NCBI RefSeq assembly: GCF_016862435.1
Contig: NZ_BOMY01000020.1
Span: 62,001 to 126,000 of the forward strand
Origin: Paractinoplanes tereljensis
GTDB lineage: Bacteria > Actinomycetota > Actinomycetes > Mycobacteriales > Micromonosporaceae
Reading direction: 5' to 3'
DNA length: 64,000 nucleotides
Positions 15,093-23,418 of the stretch are shown in pieces (within the stretch, counting starts at the first letter, position 1; each line of letters starts with the position of its first letter). The translations under genes and the position numbers were made by a program. The notes under the pieces were generated by a model. It worked only from the letters and a program-made list of their open reading frames with translations. It searched no databases and had not been told where the DNA came from.

Positions 15093-16027
15093 CCTCTCTG
15101 ATGACTCGCGCCGAGGCGGCACCCGCCGCCCCGGCGCGAGCCGCTAAACGACGCTCCGGCCAGTGGGCAGCCTGGGCGTTCCTCGCCCCGGTCGTGATCT
15201 ACCTGATCGCGTTCTACGCGTACCCGCTGTACCGCAACCTCGATCTGAGCCTGCGGCACTACACGGTCCGGTCGTTCGTGCAGGGTGACGCCCCGTTCAG
15301 CGGGCTGGACAACTACCGGACGGTGGTCGACAACGCCACGTTCTGGCCGGAGTTCCTGCACACGGTCGCGTTCACCGGGGTGTCGCTGGTCTTCCAGTTC
15401 TCGATCGGGATGGCCCTCGCGGTCTTCTTCGCCCAGAACTTCCGGCTGTCGGCCACGTTGCGGGCGCTGTTCCTGGTGCCGTGGCTGCTGCCGCTGATCG
15501 TGAGCGCGTCGACCTGGTCGTGGATGCTCAACAGCGACTCCGGGGTGGTCAACTTCGCGCTCCGCTCGGTCGGCATCGATCCGGTCAACTGGCTGACGTC
15601 CCCGTCGTGGGCGCTGACCTCGGTGATCATCGCGAACGTCTGGATCGGGATCCCGTTCAACCTGGTCGTTCTCTACAGCGGACTGCAGTCCATCCCGTCG
15701 GAGATCTACGAGGCGGCGGCGCTGGACGGCGCCAACGGCTGGCAACGGTTCTGGCGGGTCACCTTCCCGCTGCTGCGGCCGGTCTCGGCGATCACCCTGC
15801 TGCTCGGACTGGTCTACACGCTGAAGGTCTTCGACATCATCTGGATCATGACAAAGGGCGGCCCGACCGACGCGTCGACCACCTTCGCCACCTGGTCCTA
15901 CAAATTGAGCTTCGGAACCTTGGTGCCGCAGTTCGGGCCGGGCGCCGCGGTCGGCAATCTGCTGATCATCATGGCGCTGATCTTCGGCCTGCTCTACATC
16001 CGTATGCAGCGCAAGCAGGTGTCATGA
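15089..16027 (+). CDS. ABC sugar transporter permease (MalF type)
   Basis: About 312 residues with six spans. The EAA loop that docks the ATPase is present as EIYEAAALDGANGWQRFWRV, followed by TFPLLRP. GTG 15089 overlaps the lipoprotein stop (GTGA), indicating coupled translation; ATG 15101 is the alternative. It partners the next gene. No ATPase is encoded in the operon, so it probably uses a shared MsiK-type ATPase encoded elsewhere, as is usual for actinobacterial sugar importers. Confidence 0.9.
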   Translation: MTSLMTRAEAAPAAPARAAKRRSGQWAAWAFLAPVVIYLIAFYAYPLYRNLDLSLRHYTVRSFVQGDAPFSGLDNYRTVVDNATFWPEFLHTVAFTGVSLVFQFSIGMALAVFFAQNFRLSATLRALFLVPWLLPLIVSASTWSWMLNSDSGVVNFALRSVGIDPVNWLTSPSWALTSVIIANVWIGIPFNLVVLYSGLQSIPSEIYEAAALDGANGWQRFWRVTFPLLRPVSAITLLLGLVYTLKVFDIIWIMTKGGPTDASTTFATWSYKLSFGTLVPQFGPGAAVGNLLIIMALIFGLLYIRMQRKQVS

Positions 16028-16833
16028 AAAGTCGCGTCAAGACCGGCATCGGCGTCATCCTCACCGCGATCATGCTGTTCCCGGTCTACTGGATGGTCAA
16101 CGTGTCCTTCACCAAGGACACCGACATGCGCCGCGATCCGCCCATTCTGTTCCCGTTCCACGGCACGCTCGAGGGCTATCGCGCCGTTATAGACCAACAA
16201 ATGCCTTACCTGGGTACGAGTCTCCTGGTCGGACTGGGCACGGTGATCCTGACCGTCGCGTTGTCGGCGCCGGCCGGATATTCACTCGCCAAACTGCGGC
16301 CCCGAGGCGGCGGCGCGTTGTCATTCGTGCTGCTCATGGCGCAGATGATCCCCGGCATCATCATGGCGATGGGCTTCTACGCCATCTACCTCAAGCTCGG
16401 CGTCCTCAACAGCGCGGCCGGCTTGGTGCTCGCCGACTCCACGATCGCCGTCCCCTTCGGGGTTTTGATCTTCACGGCTTTCATGTCGGGGATTCCCAGC
16501 GAGTTGATCAACGCCGCGGAGATCGACGGCGCGGGGACATTTCGGACCTTCCGCTCGGTGGTGCTGCCGGTCAGCCGCAACGCCGTCGTCACGGTTTCGT
16601 TGTTCGCATTTCTCTGGGCGTGGTCCGACTTCGTCTTCGCCACCACGCTCGACGGCGGCGGCACCCGGCAGCCCATCACCCTCGGCATCTACCACTACAT
16701 CGGCAACAACAACCAGCAATGGAACGCGATCATGGCCACCGCCGTCATCGCCTCCATCCCCGCCACGCTGCTGCTCATCCTGGCTCAGCGCTACGTGGCC
16801 GCCGGCGTCACCGCCGGCGCCGTGAAAGATTGA
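16024..16833 (+). CDS. ABC sugar transporter permease (MalG type)
   Basis: 269 residues with six spans. The EAA loop is ELINAAEIDGAGTFRTFRSV, followed by VLPVSR. It starts at ATG 16024, overlapping the previous stop (ATGA), so the two permeases are translated together. Its C-terminus ends RYVAAGVTAGAVKD, a common MalG-type ending. It forms the membrane channel with the gene before it. Confidence 0.9.
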   Translation: MKSRVKTGIGVILTAIMLFPVYWMVNVSFTKDTDMRRDPPILFPFHGTLEGYRAVIDQQMPYLGTSLLVGLGTVILTVALSAPAGYSLAKLRPRGGGALSFVLLMAQMIPGIIMAMGFYAIYLKLGVLNSAAGLVLADSTIAVPFGVLIFTAFMSGIPSELINAAEIDGAGTFRTFRSVVLPVSRNAVVTVSLFAFLWAWSDFVFATTLDGGGTRQPITLGIYHYIGNNNQQWNAIMATAVIASIPATLLLILAQRYVAAGVTAGAVKD

Positions 16834-16842
16834 GGAACGCCC

Positions 16843-16926
16843 ATGACCGAGCGCAGCGAGGGAATCAGCAAGCTCAGTCCGGAATTGGCTCATGGCAGCT
16901 CGGAGCCAAGCGAGGAGCTGGCATGA
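16843..16926 (+). CDS. 27-residue intercistronic micro-ORF (MIRU-like element)
   Basis: ATG 16843 reads 27 codons beginning MTERSEGISKLSPELAHG and ends in a TGA that overlaps the ATG of the GH127 gene (ATGA). It starts 10 nt after the permease stop. Size, position between coupled genes, overlapping end and the GAGCGCAGCGAG start resemble mycobacterial MIRU elements, which insert between operon genes while keeping the frame. Whether the peptide itself has a role is unknown. It may simply carry the ribosome (and the GAGGAG at 16911-16916) to the next gene. Confidence 0.45.
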   Translation: MTERSEGISKLSPELAHGSSEPSEELA

Positions 16927-18788
16927 CCGGCCCCGCCGTGCCGACGCCGTCGGCGCTCGCCGCCCTGCACCCACTCCCCCTGGACGCGGTCCGGTTCGAC
17001 CCGAGCGGTCTGCTCGGCGGCTGGCAGCAACGCAACGTGGACGCCACCCTGCCGCACGTCATCGAGCAGTTGTCGGTCTACGGCAACCTCGACAACCTGC
17101 GCCGGATCACCGGTGACACGGACGCCGAGTTCAAGGGCATGTGGTTCGCCGACACCGACGTCTACAAGACCCTCGAGGCGATGGCCTGGTCGGGCACCTA
17201 CCCGGAGTTCCTCACCGACATCGCCGCGCTGCTGGAGAAGGCCCAGGAACCGGACGGCTACCTGGACTCCTACTACCAGGTCGAACGCCGCGATCAGCAG
17301 TGGTCCGACCTGGGCTTCAGCCACGAGATGTACATCGCCGGCCATCTCATCCAGGCGGCCGTCGCCGCGGCGCGCGGCGCCGGGGCTCCCCAGTTGGTCG
17401 CGGTGGCGCGCCGGTTCGCCGATTTGCTCGTACGCCGTTTCGGTGCCGACGGCGCGGACGTGATCGACGGCCACCCCGAGGTGGAGACCGCGCTCGTCGA
17501 GCTGTACCGGTTGACCGGCGAAGTCGCGTATTTGAATCTCGCTCGGCGTTTCCTGGAGCTTCGGGGGCACGGGATGCTCGGCGACGGGCGGTTCGGGCCG
17601 CGCTACTGGCAGGATCACGCCCCGCTGCTGGCCGCCGACGAGGCCACCGGGCACGCGGTCCGGCAGGTATATCTGCTGGCCGGAGCGGTCGACGTGGCGG
17701 TCGAGACGCAGGACACCACGCTGCTGGCCGCGGCCGAACGGCTCTGGGACTCGGCGCTGGCCAGCAAGACCTACCTGACCGGCGGCCAGGGCTCCCGGCA
17801 CAAGGACGAAGGCTTCGGCGATCCGTACGAGCTACCGCCGGACCGGGCCTACGCCGAGACGTGCGCGGCGATCGGCAGCTTCCAGCTCGCGTGGCGGCTG
17901 CTGCTGGCCACCGGGCGCTCGTCCTACGCCGACGAGATGGAACGGCTGCTCTACAACGGCATCGCGGCCAGCACGGCCCTCGATGGGCGGGCGTTCTTCT
18001 ACTCCAACCCGCTGCAGTTGCGCACCGGCCACGACGGTTCCCACGAGGACACCCCGTCGCAGCGGCTCACCTGGTACTCCTGCGCCTGCTGCCCGCCCAA
18101 CCTGGCGAGGCTGATGGCCTCGCTGCATGCTTACGCCGCGACGACCACTTCCGCCGGGCTGCAGATCCATCTGTACGGGGCGGGCACGGTTACCGCCGGC
18201 GCGCATTCAGTGGACGTCCAGACGTCGTATCCGTGGGACGAGACGATCACCATCAAGGTCCTCTCGGCCGGCGACGGGCCTTGGACGCTTTCGCTCCGGG
18301 TGCCCTCCTGGTGTCAGGATGCGCGGCTGACCGTGAACGGCTCGCTGATCCGGGCCGGGGCGCAGTCCGGATATCTGCCCATTTCCCGGACCTGGAAAGC
18401 CGGCGACGTCGTCACGCTGACGCTGGCCATGCCGCCGCAGCTCGTCGCCGCGCACCCCCGAGTCGACGCGGTGCGGGGCAGCGTGGCGCTCACCCGCGGC
18501 CCGATCGTCTACTGCCTCGAACACGCCGATGTGCCCGCCTCCCTGGCCGGGGTCGCGTTCGAGGACCTGAGCATCGATGTCGGCTCGCCGATCGGACTCG
18601 GCACCGGCATCGCCCCCGTGACGCTCCTGCCCACGCTTCGTCCCCGTACCGCTGAATCGGATTTGCTCTATCGGCCGCTCGCCCCCGGCGGCGCCGAAGG
18701 GCCCGGCGCGACCGTGCCGGCCATCCCCTACTTCCTGTGGGCCAACCGGGAAGCCGGACCCATGCGGGTCTGGATCCCATTCAGCTGA
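16923..18788 (+). CDS. GH127 family beta-L-arabinofuranosidase
   Basis: A 621-residue glycoside hydrolase of family 127 (HypBA1 type). The (alpha/alpha)6 barrel shows the family's zinc-thiolate centre: Glu312 and Cys314 in AYAETCAAIG and the Cys389-Cys390 pair in WYSCACCPPN. Cysteine is the nucleophile in this family. A C-terminal beta domain includes HLYGAGTV and LRVPSWCQDA. There is no signal peptide, so it acts in the cytosol on imported oligosaccharides, fitting the ABC genes before it. The start is ATG 16923, overlapping the micro-ORF stop, with GAGGAG upstream. Confidence 0.9.
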   Translation: MTGPAVPTPSALAALHPLPLDAVRFDPSGLLGGWQQRNVDATLPHVIEQLSVYGNLDNLRRITGDTDAEFKGMWFADTDVYKTLEAMAWSGTYPEFLTDIAALLEKAQEPDGYLDSYYQVERRDQQWSDLGFSHEMYIAGHLIQAAVAAARGAGAPQLVAVARRFADLLVRRFGADGADVIDGHPEVETALVELYRLTGEVAYLNLARRFLELRGHGMLGDGRFGPRYWQDHAPLLAADEATGHAVRQVYLLAGAVDVAVETQDTTLLAAAERLWDSALASKTYLTGGQGSRHKDEGFGDPYELPPDRAYAETCAAIGSFQLAWRLLLATGRSSYADEMERLLYNGIAASTALDGRAFFYSNPLQLRTGHDGSHEDTPSQRLTWYSCACCPPNLARLMASLHAYAATTTSAGLQIHLYGAGTVTAGAHSVDVQTSYPWDETITIKVLSAGDGPWTLSLRVPSWCQDARLTVNGSLIRAGAQSGYLPISRTWKAGDVVTLTLAMPPQLVAAHPRVDAVRGSVALTRGPIVYCLEHADVPASLAGVAFEDLSIDVGSPIGLGTGIAPVTLLPTLRPRTAESDLLYRPLAPGGAEGPGATVPAIPYFLWANREAGPMRVWIPFS

Positions 18789-18799
18789 CTTGATGAACA

Positions 18800-18829
18800 C
18801 GGGCCGGGACCGCCTGCACGGTCCCGGCC
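18800..18829. terminator. terminator after the GH127 operon
   Basis: A perfect 12-bp inverted repeat (GGGCCGGGACCG 18800-18811 with 18818-18829) and a 6-nt loop sit 12 nt after the GH127 stop. It separates the operon from the independently promoted LacI gene. Confidence 0.75.
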
Positions 18830-18840
18830 CACCCACGCGG

Positions 18841-18846
18841 TAGTTT
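18841..18846 (+). promoter_or_regulatory. -10 box for a leaderless lacI-type mRNA
   Basis: TAGTTT lies exactly 6 nt before ATG 18853. No Shine-Dalgarno is present, so transcription should begin at or beside the A of the start codon. Confidence 0.6.
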
Positions 18847-18852
18847 GCTGAC

Positions 18853-19851
18853 ATGACCCGGCCGCGCACCGCCACCATCCGCGACGTGGCCGCCTTGGCC
18901 GGCGTCTCGGTGGGCACCGCGTCCAAAGCACTGAACGGCCGCGGCTCACTGCGCGCCGACACGGTGGCCCGGGTCCGCCAGGCCGCCGACCAGCTGGATT
19001 TCCACCCCAATCCCGCCGCCCGCAGCCTGCACGCCGGCCGTACCTTCACGGTCGGCATGATCACCACCGACACCATCGGCCGGTTCTCCATCCCGCTGCT
19101 GATCGGCGCCGAGGACACCCTGGGCGCCGGCGAGATGTCGGTGCTGCTGTGCGACGCCCGCGACGACCGCATCCGCGAACAGCACCACCTGCGCATCCTG
19201 CTGAGCCGCCGGGTGGACGGCATCATCGTCACCGGCCGCCGAGCCGGCACCCGCACCCCGGTGGCCGCCGCCCCGGGCGTACCGGTCGTCTACGCCTTCC
19301 TGGCCTCCTCGGCCGCCACCGACTGCTCGGTGGTCCCCGACGAGGAGGGCGGCGCCCGCCTGGCGGTAGACCACCTGCGCACGGTGGGCCGCCGCCGGAT
19401 CGCGGTGATCACCGGCCCCGAACACCACCATTCCGCGAGGGTGCGAGCCCAGGCCGCCGTGGCCCACCTGGGCGAGTCGCTGGCCGCTCCGCCGCTGCAC
19501 GGCGAGTGGAGCGAGGCCTGGGGCCGCCAGGCCGCCGGCCTGCTGCTGGCCCAGCAAACCGACTTCGACGCCGTGGTCTGCGGAAGCGACCAGATAGCAA
19601 GGGGCGTGGCCGACGCGCTGCGCGAGGCCGGCCGCGCGGTCCCCCGAGACGTGGCCCTGGTCGGCTTCGACAACTGGGACGTGATCGCGCTGGCCAGCCG
19701 CCCCCCGCTGACCAGCATCGACATGGACCTGGAGGGCCTGGGCCGAGCGGCGGCGTCCCTGCTGCTGAAGGCCATCAGTGGCAGCCCGTCCCCCGGCATC
19801 CACCGCCACCCCGCCAAATTGGTGATCCGCGACTCCACTGTGGCCGCCTGA
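18853..19851 (+). CDS. LacI family transcriptional regulator (second paralogue)
   Basis: 332 residues: HTH TIRDVAALAGVSVGTASKAL, hinge helix PAARSLHAGRTFTVG, effector domain. It shares long identical runs with the regulator at 12696 (IGRFSIPLLIGAED, VDGIIVTGRR, TSIDMDLEG), so the two arose by duplication and may recognise related operators. The downstream sugar isomerase starts 59 nt later under its own -10. Most likely it is a local repressor responding to arabinose-type sugars. Confidence 0.9.
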   Translation: MTRPRTATIRDVAALAGVSVGTASKALNGRGSLRADTVARVRQAADQLDFHPNPAARSLHAGRTFTVGMITTDTIGRFSIPLLIGAEDTLGAGEMSVLLCDARDDRIREQHHLRILLSRRVDGIIVTGRRAGTRTPVAAAPGVPVVYAFLASSAATDCSVVPDEEGGARLAVDHLRTVGRRRIAVITGPEHHHSARVRAQAAVAHLGESLAAPPLHGEWSEAWGRQAAGLLLAQQTDFDAVVCGSDQIARGVADALREAGRAVPRDVALVGFDNWDVIALASRPPLTSIDMDLEGLGRAAASLLLKAISGSPSPGIHRHPAKLVIRDSTVAA

Positions 19852-19898
19852 GGTCCTTTTGACGGGTTTCGCCGGACTGCCGGCCGCGCTCGGAGACC

Positions 19899-19904
19899 TA
19901 CGCT
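19899..19904 (+). promoter_or_regulatory. -10 box for a leaderless isomerase mRNA
   Basis: TACGCT, then 6 nt, then ATG 19911, with no Shine-Dalgarno. This is the same geometry as at 18841. Confidence 0.55.
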
Positions 19905-19910
19905 CCGGCC

Positions 19911-20744
19911 ATGCCCGACGAACGTTTGCTCGCGACCTGCTGGACCACCGCCGGAGCTGCAAGCCCGCTGCCGGGTGATCAGCGCAGCCCGGTGCCGATC
20001 CGCAAGCGCGTCGCGGCCGCGTCGGCGGCCGGGTTTCAGGGCATCGGGCTGCTGCACGCCGATCTCATGCCCGCGCTCGACCAGTACGGGTCCGGCGGGC
20101 TGCGGGCGCTGCTCGACGATCACGGGATCGTCGACCTTGAGCTGGAGCTGATCACCGGGTGGTGGAGCGCCGAGTCTGAACCGGTGCGCCGGGACCTGCT
20201 GGCCGCGGCCGAGGCCCTGGGGGCCCGGCACATCAAGGTCGGGCCGGACGTCTCGGACGGGCCCTGGGAGCACGATCGGTGGGTGGCCGCGTTCGCGGCG
20301 CTGGCCGCCGAGGCGGCCGAGGCCGGCACCCGGGTCGGGCTGGAGTTTCTGCCGTGGTCGAACATCAAGACCGTGCACGACGGCCTTGCCCTGGTACGGG
20401 CGGCCGGGCATCCGGCCGGCGGGCTGATCATCGACGTCTGGCACACCGAGCGGGCGCACACCCCGCCGGCCGACCTGGCCGCGGTGCCGGTGGAGTACAT
20501 CGTCGGGGTCGAGCTCAACGACGCGGACGCCGAGCCGGTCGGGACGCTGTTCGAGGACACCGTGCATCGGCGGCGGCTGTGCGGCGAAGGCACGTTCGAC
20601 CTGGCCGGGGTCGTCGCCGCGCTGCGGGACACCGGCTGGCGGGGACCGTGGGGCGTGGAGATCCTGTCCGACGAGCACCGCCGGGCACCGCTGCGGCGGG
20701 CGGTTGCCGACGCGTTCCGGACGGCTCGCGCCCTGGTCGGCTAG
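19911..20744 (+). CDS. sugar phosphate isomerase/epimerase family protein (AP-endonuclease-2 TIM barrel)
   Basis: 277 residues with a xylose-isomerase-like TIM barrel. Metal-ligand candidates are conserved in order: VGLEFLPW (Glu), GLIIDVWHTER (Asp/His), and WGVEILSDEHR (Glu). Family members isomerise or epimerise sugars or inositol derivatives. Its place beside the arabinofuranosidase and LacI genes suggests it processes the released pentose (inference). The stop overlaps the end of a small membrane protein on the other strand. Confidence 0.8.
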   Translation: MPDERLLATCWTTAGAASPLPGDQRSPVPIRKRVAAASAAGFQGIGLLHADLMPALDQYGSGGLRALLDDHGIVDLELELITGWWSAESEPVRRDLLAAAEALGARHIKVGPDVSDGPWEHDRWVAAFAALAAEAAEAGTRVGLEFLPWSNIKTVHDGLALVRAAGHPAGGLIIDVWHTERAHTPPADLAAVPVEYIVGVELNDADAEPVGTLFEDTVHRRRLCGEGTFDLAGVVAALRDTGWRGPWGVEILSDEHRRAPLRRAVADAFRTARALVG

Positions 20745-20893
20745 CGGTCTCGCTTCGGGTCGTCCTTCATGACCGGCTTGACCAGCGGCTCGCGGCTCGG
20801 CTTCTCGTTCGTCAGGAAGACGAGCGCGAAGATCAGGGCCGCGATGGCGAGCGGGATGCCGGCGAAGAGGAGAGCACCCTCTAGATCAGTCAC
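20741..20893 (-). CDS. 50-residue membrane protein coupled to the histidine kinase
   Basis: GTG 20893 reads 50 codons: a start TDLEGALLFAGIP, one membrane span (LAIAALIFALVFLT), then a charged tail rich in Lys, Pro and Asp ending KDDPKRDR. Its first 8 nt overlap the kinase's last codons, so translation is coupled. The third-base pattern is strongly GC. Small single-span proteins in this position often modulate sensor kinases; that role here is inference. No named family is recognised. The stop overlaps the isomerase stop. Confidence 0.6.
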   Translation of the reverse strand: MTDLEGALLFAGIPLAIAALIFALVFLTNEKPSREPLVKPVMKDDPKRDR

Positions 20894-22661
20894 CTGTCTC
20901 AAGGTACGCCGGCAGGTGGAGGGTGAACGTCGCGCCCTCGCCGGGTGGGCTGGTCACCGCTACCGTGCCGCCGTGGGCCTCGGCCAGCTTGCGGGTGATG
21001 GCCAGGCCCAGGCCGCTGCCGCCGGTCTGCCGGTTGCGGGACTTCTCGGCGCGCCAGAAACGCTCGAACACCAGCGGCAGGTCGGCGGCGGCGATCCCGG
21101 GGCCCTGGTCGGTGACCGCGATGGTCACCGTGTCGCCGACCCGGCGGGCCAGCAGGCGCACCGGGCGGCCGGGCGCCGAATGGCGTACGGCATTGCTGGT
21201 CAGGTTGCCGATCGCCTGGCGCAGGCGAATCGGATCGGCCGGCACCGTCAGGCCGTCCTCGGCCTCCACCAGCACCGGCACCGACGCGGTGCGGAAGGTG
21301 GCGGTGATCTGGGCCAGCATCTCCGCCAGGTCCACCTCGGTGCGGTGCAGGCGCAGCTCGCCGGCGTCGGCGGCGGAGAGGTCCTGCAGGTCGTTGATCA
21401 CGTGCTGGAGCATGATGGCCTCCTCCAGCAGGGAGTTGACCAACTCCTCGTCCAGGACGGCCACCCCGTCCTCGGCCGCCTCCAGCCAGCCCCGGATGTT
21501 GGTCACCGGGGTGCGCATCTCGTGGGCGATGTCGCCGACCATGTCGCGGCGCAGCTGCTCGGCCTCCTGGCGGCGGGCCGCCATGTCGTTGAAGGCCGCG
21601 CCCAGACGAGCGATCTCGTCGTTGCCGCGAACGGTGACCCTCGCGGTGCCGTCGCCGTCGCGCATCCGGGAGGCGGCCGTGGTGAGCGCTCGCAGCGGGC
21701 CGACCAGGCGGCGGCCCAGCAGCGCGCCGGCCAGCACCGTGACCAGCAGGACCAGGGCGCTCACCCCGGCGATCCGGGCCTGGTTCGCCGGCGACAGGTC
21801 GAAGCCGGTGGCCGGCGAGACGCCGGGCGTGGTCAGGTAGAGCAGGGCGGCCGGGGCGGTGTAGCCGGCCAGCTGGGTGCGGCGGGACTGGGCCACGCAC
21901 CGGTCCACCGCGGTGTCCAGGCCGAGCCCGGCACGGACCGCGCCCGGGTCCTCCCAGCGCCAGGTGAAGTCGGGCGACATGTGGACCGTGGGGGCGTTGC
22001 GCGGGCGCAGGCAGTCGTTGACCAGCGCCTCCAGCTGGGCCAGGGCCTTACGTTCGGTGGCGGTCGGCTCGGCCAGGGCGCCCCGCGGGCGCAGGCACGC
22101 CTCGTCGAGGGAGAGGTCGGCGCCGGGGGTCTCGACCCGCGGACGGCCGCTCGGGTCGACCACGACCCGGGCCTCGCGCGCCAGCCGGTTGGCCGGCTCG
22201 TAGTCGCCGGAATCGGTGGTGCGAAGGCAGTCCACGACCGACGCGGCCATGGCCCCGAGGGCCGTACGCTCGGCCGCCGGCAGCAGGAACGGGCCGACCG
22301 CGCGGCTGTCGATCCGCGAGGAGAGGTCCTGCAGCGGGTCCACGGTGGCGGAGGGGCGGGCCGGCAGCGCGCCGCTTCCCGAATCGGCGATCGGGGTGCC
22401 GTCCTGGCGGGTCAGCGTCACCCGGTGGCCGGTCGAGGCGGCCAGCGACCGCACCACCGGGGCGGCCGAGTCCCACGTGCGGTGGGTGGCGGCGTAGCCG
22501 AGGAGGGTGTCGTAGACGCGGGCGTCGTCGGTCAGGGCCTGCGCCTGTTCCTGGCGGATCGCCTTTGTGGTGGTGCGCACGACCAGCCAGGCGGTGGCGG
22601 CCACCGAGCAGATCGAGACCACGGCGAGGGCGGCCAGCAGGCGTACTAGGAGGGAGTGCAT
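20886..22661 (-). CDS. sensor histidine kinase with large extracellular domain
   Basis: 591 residues. Spans lie near 4-27 and 298-319 and flank an extracellular region of about 270 residues with four cysteines (VDCLR, EACLR, NDCLR, DRCVA), suggesting disulfides. Then come HAMP (about 320-373), the phosphoacceptor His380 in DIAHEMRTP, an N-box (GNLTSNAVRHS), a G1 box (DQGPGIA), an F-box (VFERFWRAEKSR) and a G2 box (GGSGLGLAI). It phosphorylates the regulator encoded just upstream, whose gene overlaps it by 16 nt. The signal is unknown. The large Cys-rich sensor is longer than in most BaeS/MprB-type kinases. Confidence 0.9.
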   Translation of the reverse strand: MHSLLVRLLAALAVVSICSVAATAWLVVRTTTKAIRQEQAQALTDDARVYDTLLGYAATHRTWDSAAPVVRSLAASTGHRVTLTRQDGTPIADSGSGALPARPSATVDPLQDLSSRIDSRAVGPFLLPAAERTALGAMAASVVDCLRTTDSGDYEPANRLAREARVVVDPSGRPRVETPGADLSLDEACLRPRGALAEPTATERKALAQLEALVNDCLRPRNAPTVHMSPDFTWRWEDPGAVRAGLGLDTAVDRCVAQSRRTQLAGYTAPAALLYLTTPGVSPATGFDLSPANQARIAGVSALVLLVTVLAGALLGRRLVGPLRALTTAASRMRDGDGTARVTVRGNDEIARLGAAFNDMAARRQEAEQLRRDMVGDIAHEMRTPVTNIRGWLEAAEDGVAVLDEELVNSLLEEAIMLQHVINDLQDLSAADAGELRLHRTEVDLAEMLAQITATFRTASVPVLVEAEDGLTVPADPIRLRQAIGNLTSNAVRHSAPGRPVRLLARRVGDTVTIAVTDQGPGIAAADLPLVFERFWRAEKSRNRQTGGSGLGLAITRKLAEAHGGTVAVTSPPGEGATFTLHLPAYLETGD

Positions 22662-23338
22662 AGCTTGTAGCCGACGCCGTACACGGTCATCAGCATCTCG
22701 GGGTTGCGCGGGTCGGTTTCGATCTTCTTCCGCAGGTTCATGACGTGTACGTCGACCGTGCGGACGGTCACGTACCGGTCGAAGCCGTGCAGGCGGCGCA
22801 GCAGCTGGGCCCTCGTGAAGACTCGGCCGGGCTCGCCGGCCAGGGCGGAGAGCAGTTCGAACTCGCCGGGAGTGCAGTCGATCTCGCGCTGCCCGAGCAG
22901 CACTTCATGGCGTACCGGATCAATGCGTAACGAACCCACCTGGAGCGATCGATCGGGCGGCGCGGAACGCGCGGCGCCGGTGCGCCGCAGCAGCGAGCGC
23001 ACCCGGGCGACCAGCTCGCGCGGGCTGTACGGCTTGGTCAGATAGTCGTCGGCGCCCAGGTCCAAGCCCATGAGCAGGTCGTTCTCGCCGGCCCGGGCGG
23101 TCAGCATCAGCACCGGAAGGTTGGACTCGGAGCGCAGCACCCGGCAGACGTCGAGACCGTCCATCCGCGGCATCAGCACGTCGAGCACCAGCAGATCGGG
23201 GCCGGAGCGCCGCCATTCGTCGAGCGCGGCGCGGCCGTCACCGACCACCGTGACGGAGTGGCCGTCGTGCTCGAGGTAGCGGCGCACCAGCTCGGCCTGC
23301 TTGGCGTCATCCTCGGCGACCAGCACATGTGCGCACAT
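22646..23338 (-). CDS. OmpR/PhoB family response regulator
   Basis: 230 residues from ATG 23338. The receiver has the acidic pair EDD, phospho-acceptor Asp53 (LLVLDVLMP), Thr/Ser in LMLTARAG and Lys in YLTKPYSP. The C-terminal winged helix ends VRTVDVHVMNLRKKIE and VYGVGYKL. The start is set by TACACT lying 7 nt upstream without a Shine-Dalgarno, indicating a leaderless mRNA. It forms an operon with the kinase and small membrane protein, and is divergent from the lipoprotein/MacB operon, a likely target. Confidence 0.9.
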   Translation of the reverse strand: MCAHVLVAEDDAKQAELVRRYLEHDGHSVTVVGDGRAALDEWRRSGPDLLVLDVLMPRMDGLDVCRVLRSESNLPVLMLTARAGENDLLMGLDLGADDYLTKPYSPRELVARVRSLLRRTGAARSAPPDRSLQVGSLRIDPVRHEVLLGQREIDCTPGEFELLSALAGEPGRVFTRAQLLRRLHGFDRYVTVRTVDVHVMNLRKKIETDPRNPEMLMTVYGVGYKLCTPS

Positions 23339-23345
23339 GGCGGCG

Positions 23346-23351
23346 AGTGTA
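23346..23351 (-). promoter_or_regulatory. -10 box for a leaderless response-regulator mRNA
   Basis: On the minus strand TACACT is followed by CGCCGCC and then ATG (23338). No ribosome site is visible. Confidence 0.55.
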
Positions 23352-23418
23352 GGCGGGATCATCGACGGCTCACGAAATCCTGACAGGATCACTAAAAGTG
23401 CCCGGCAGGGTCGCCGTC

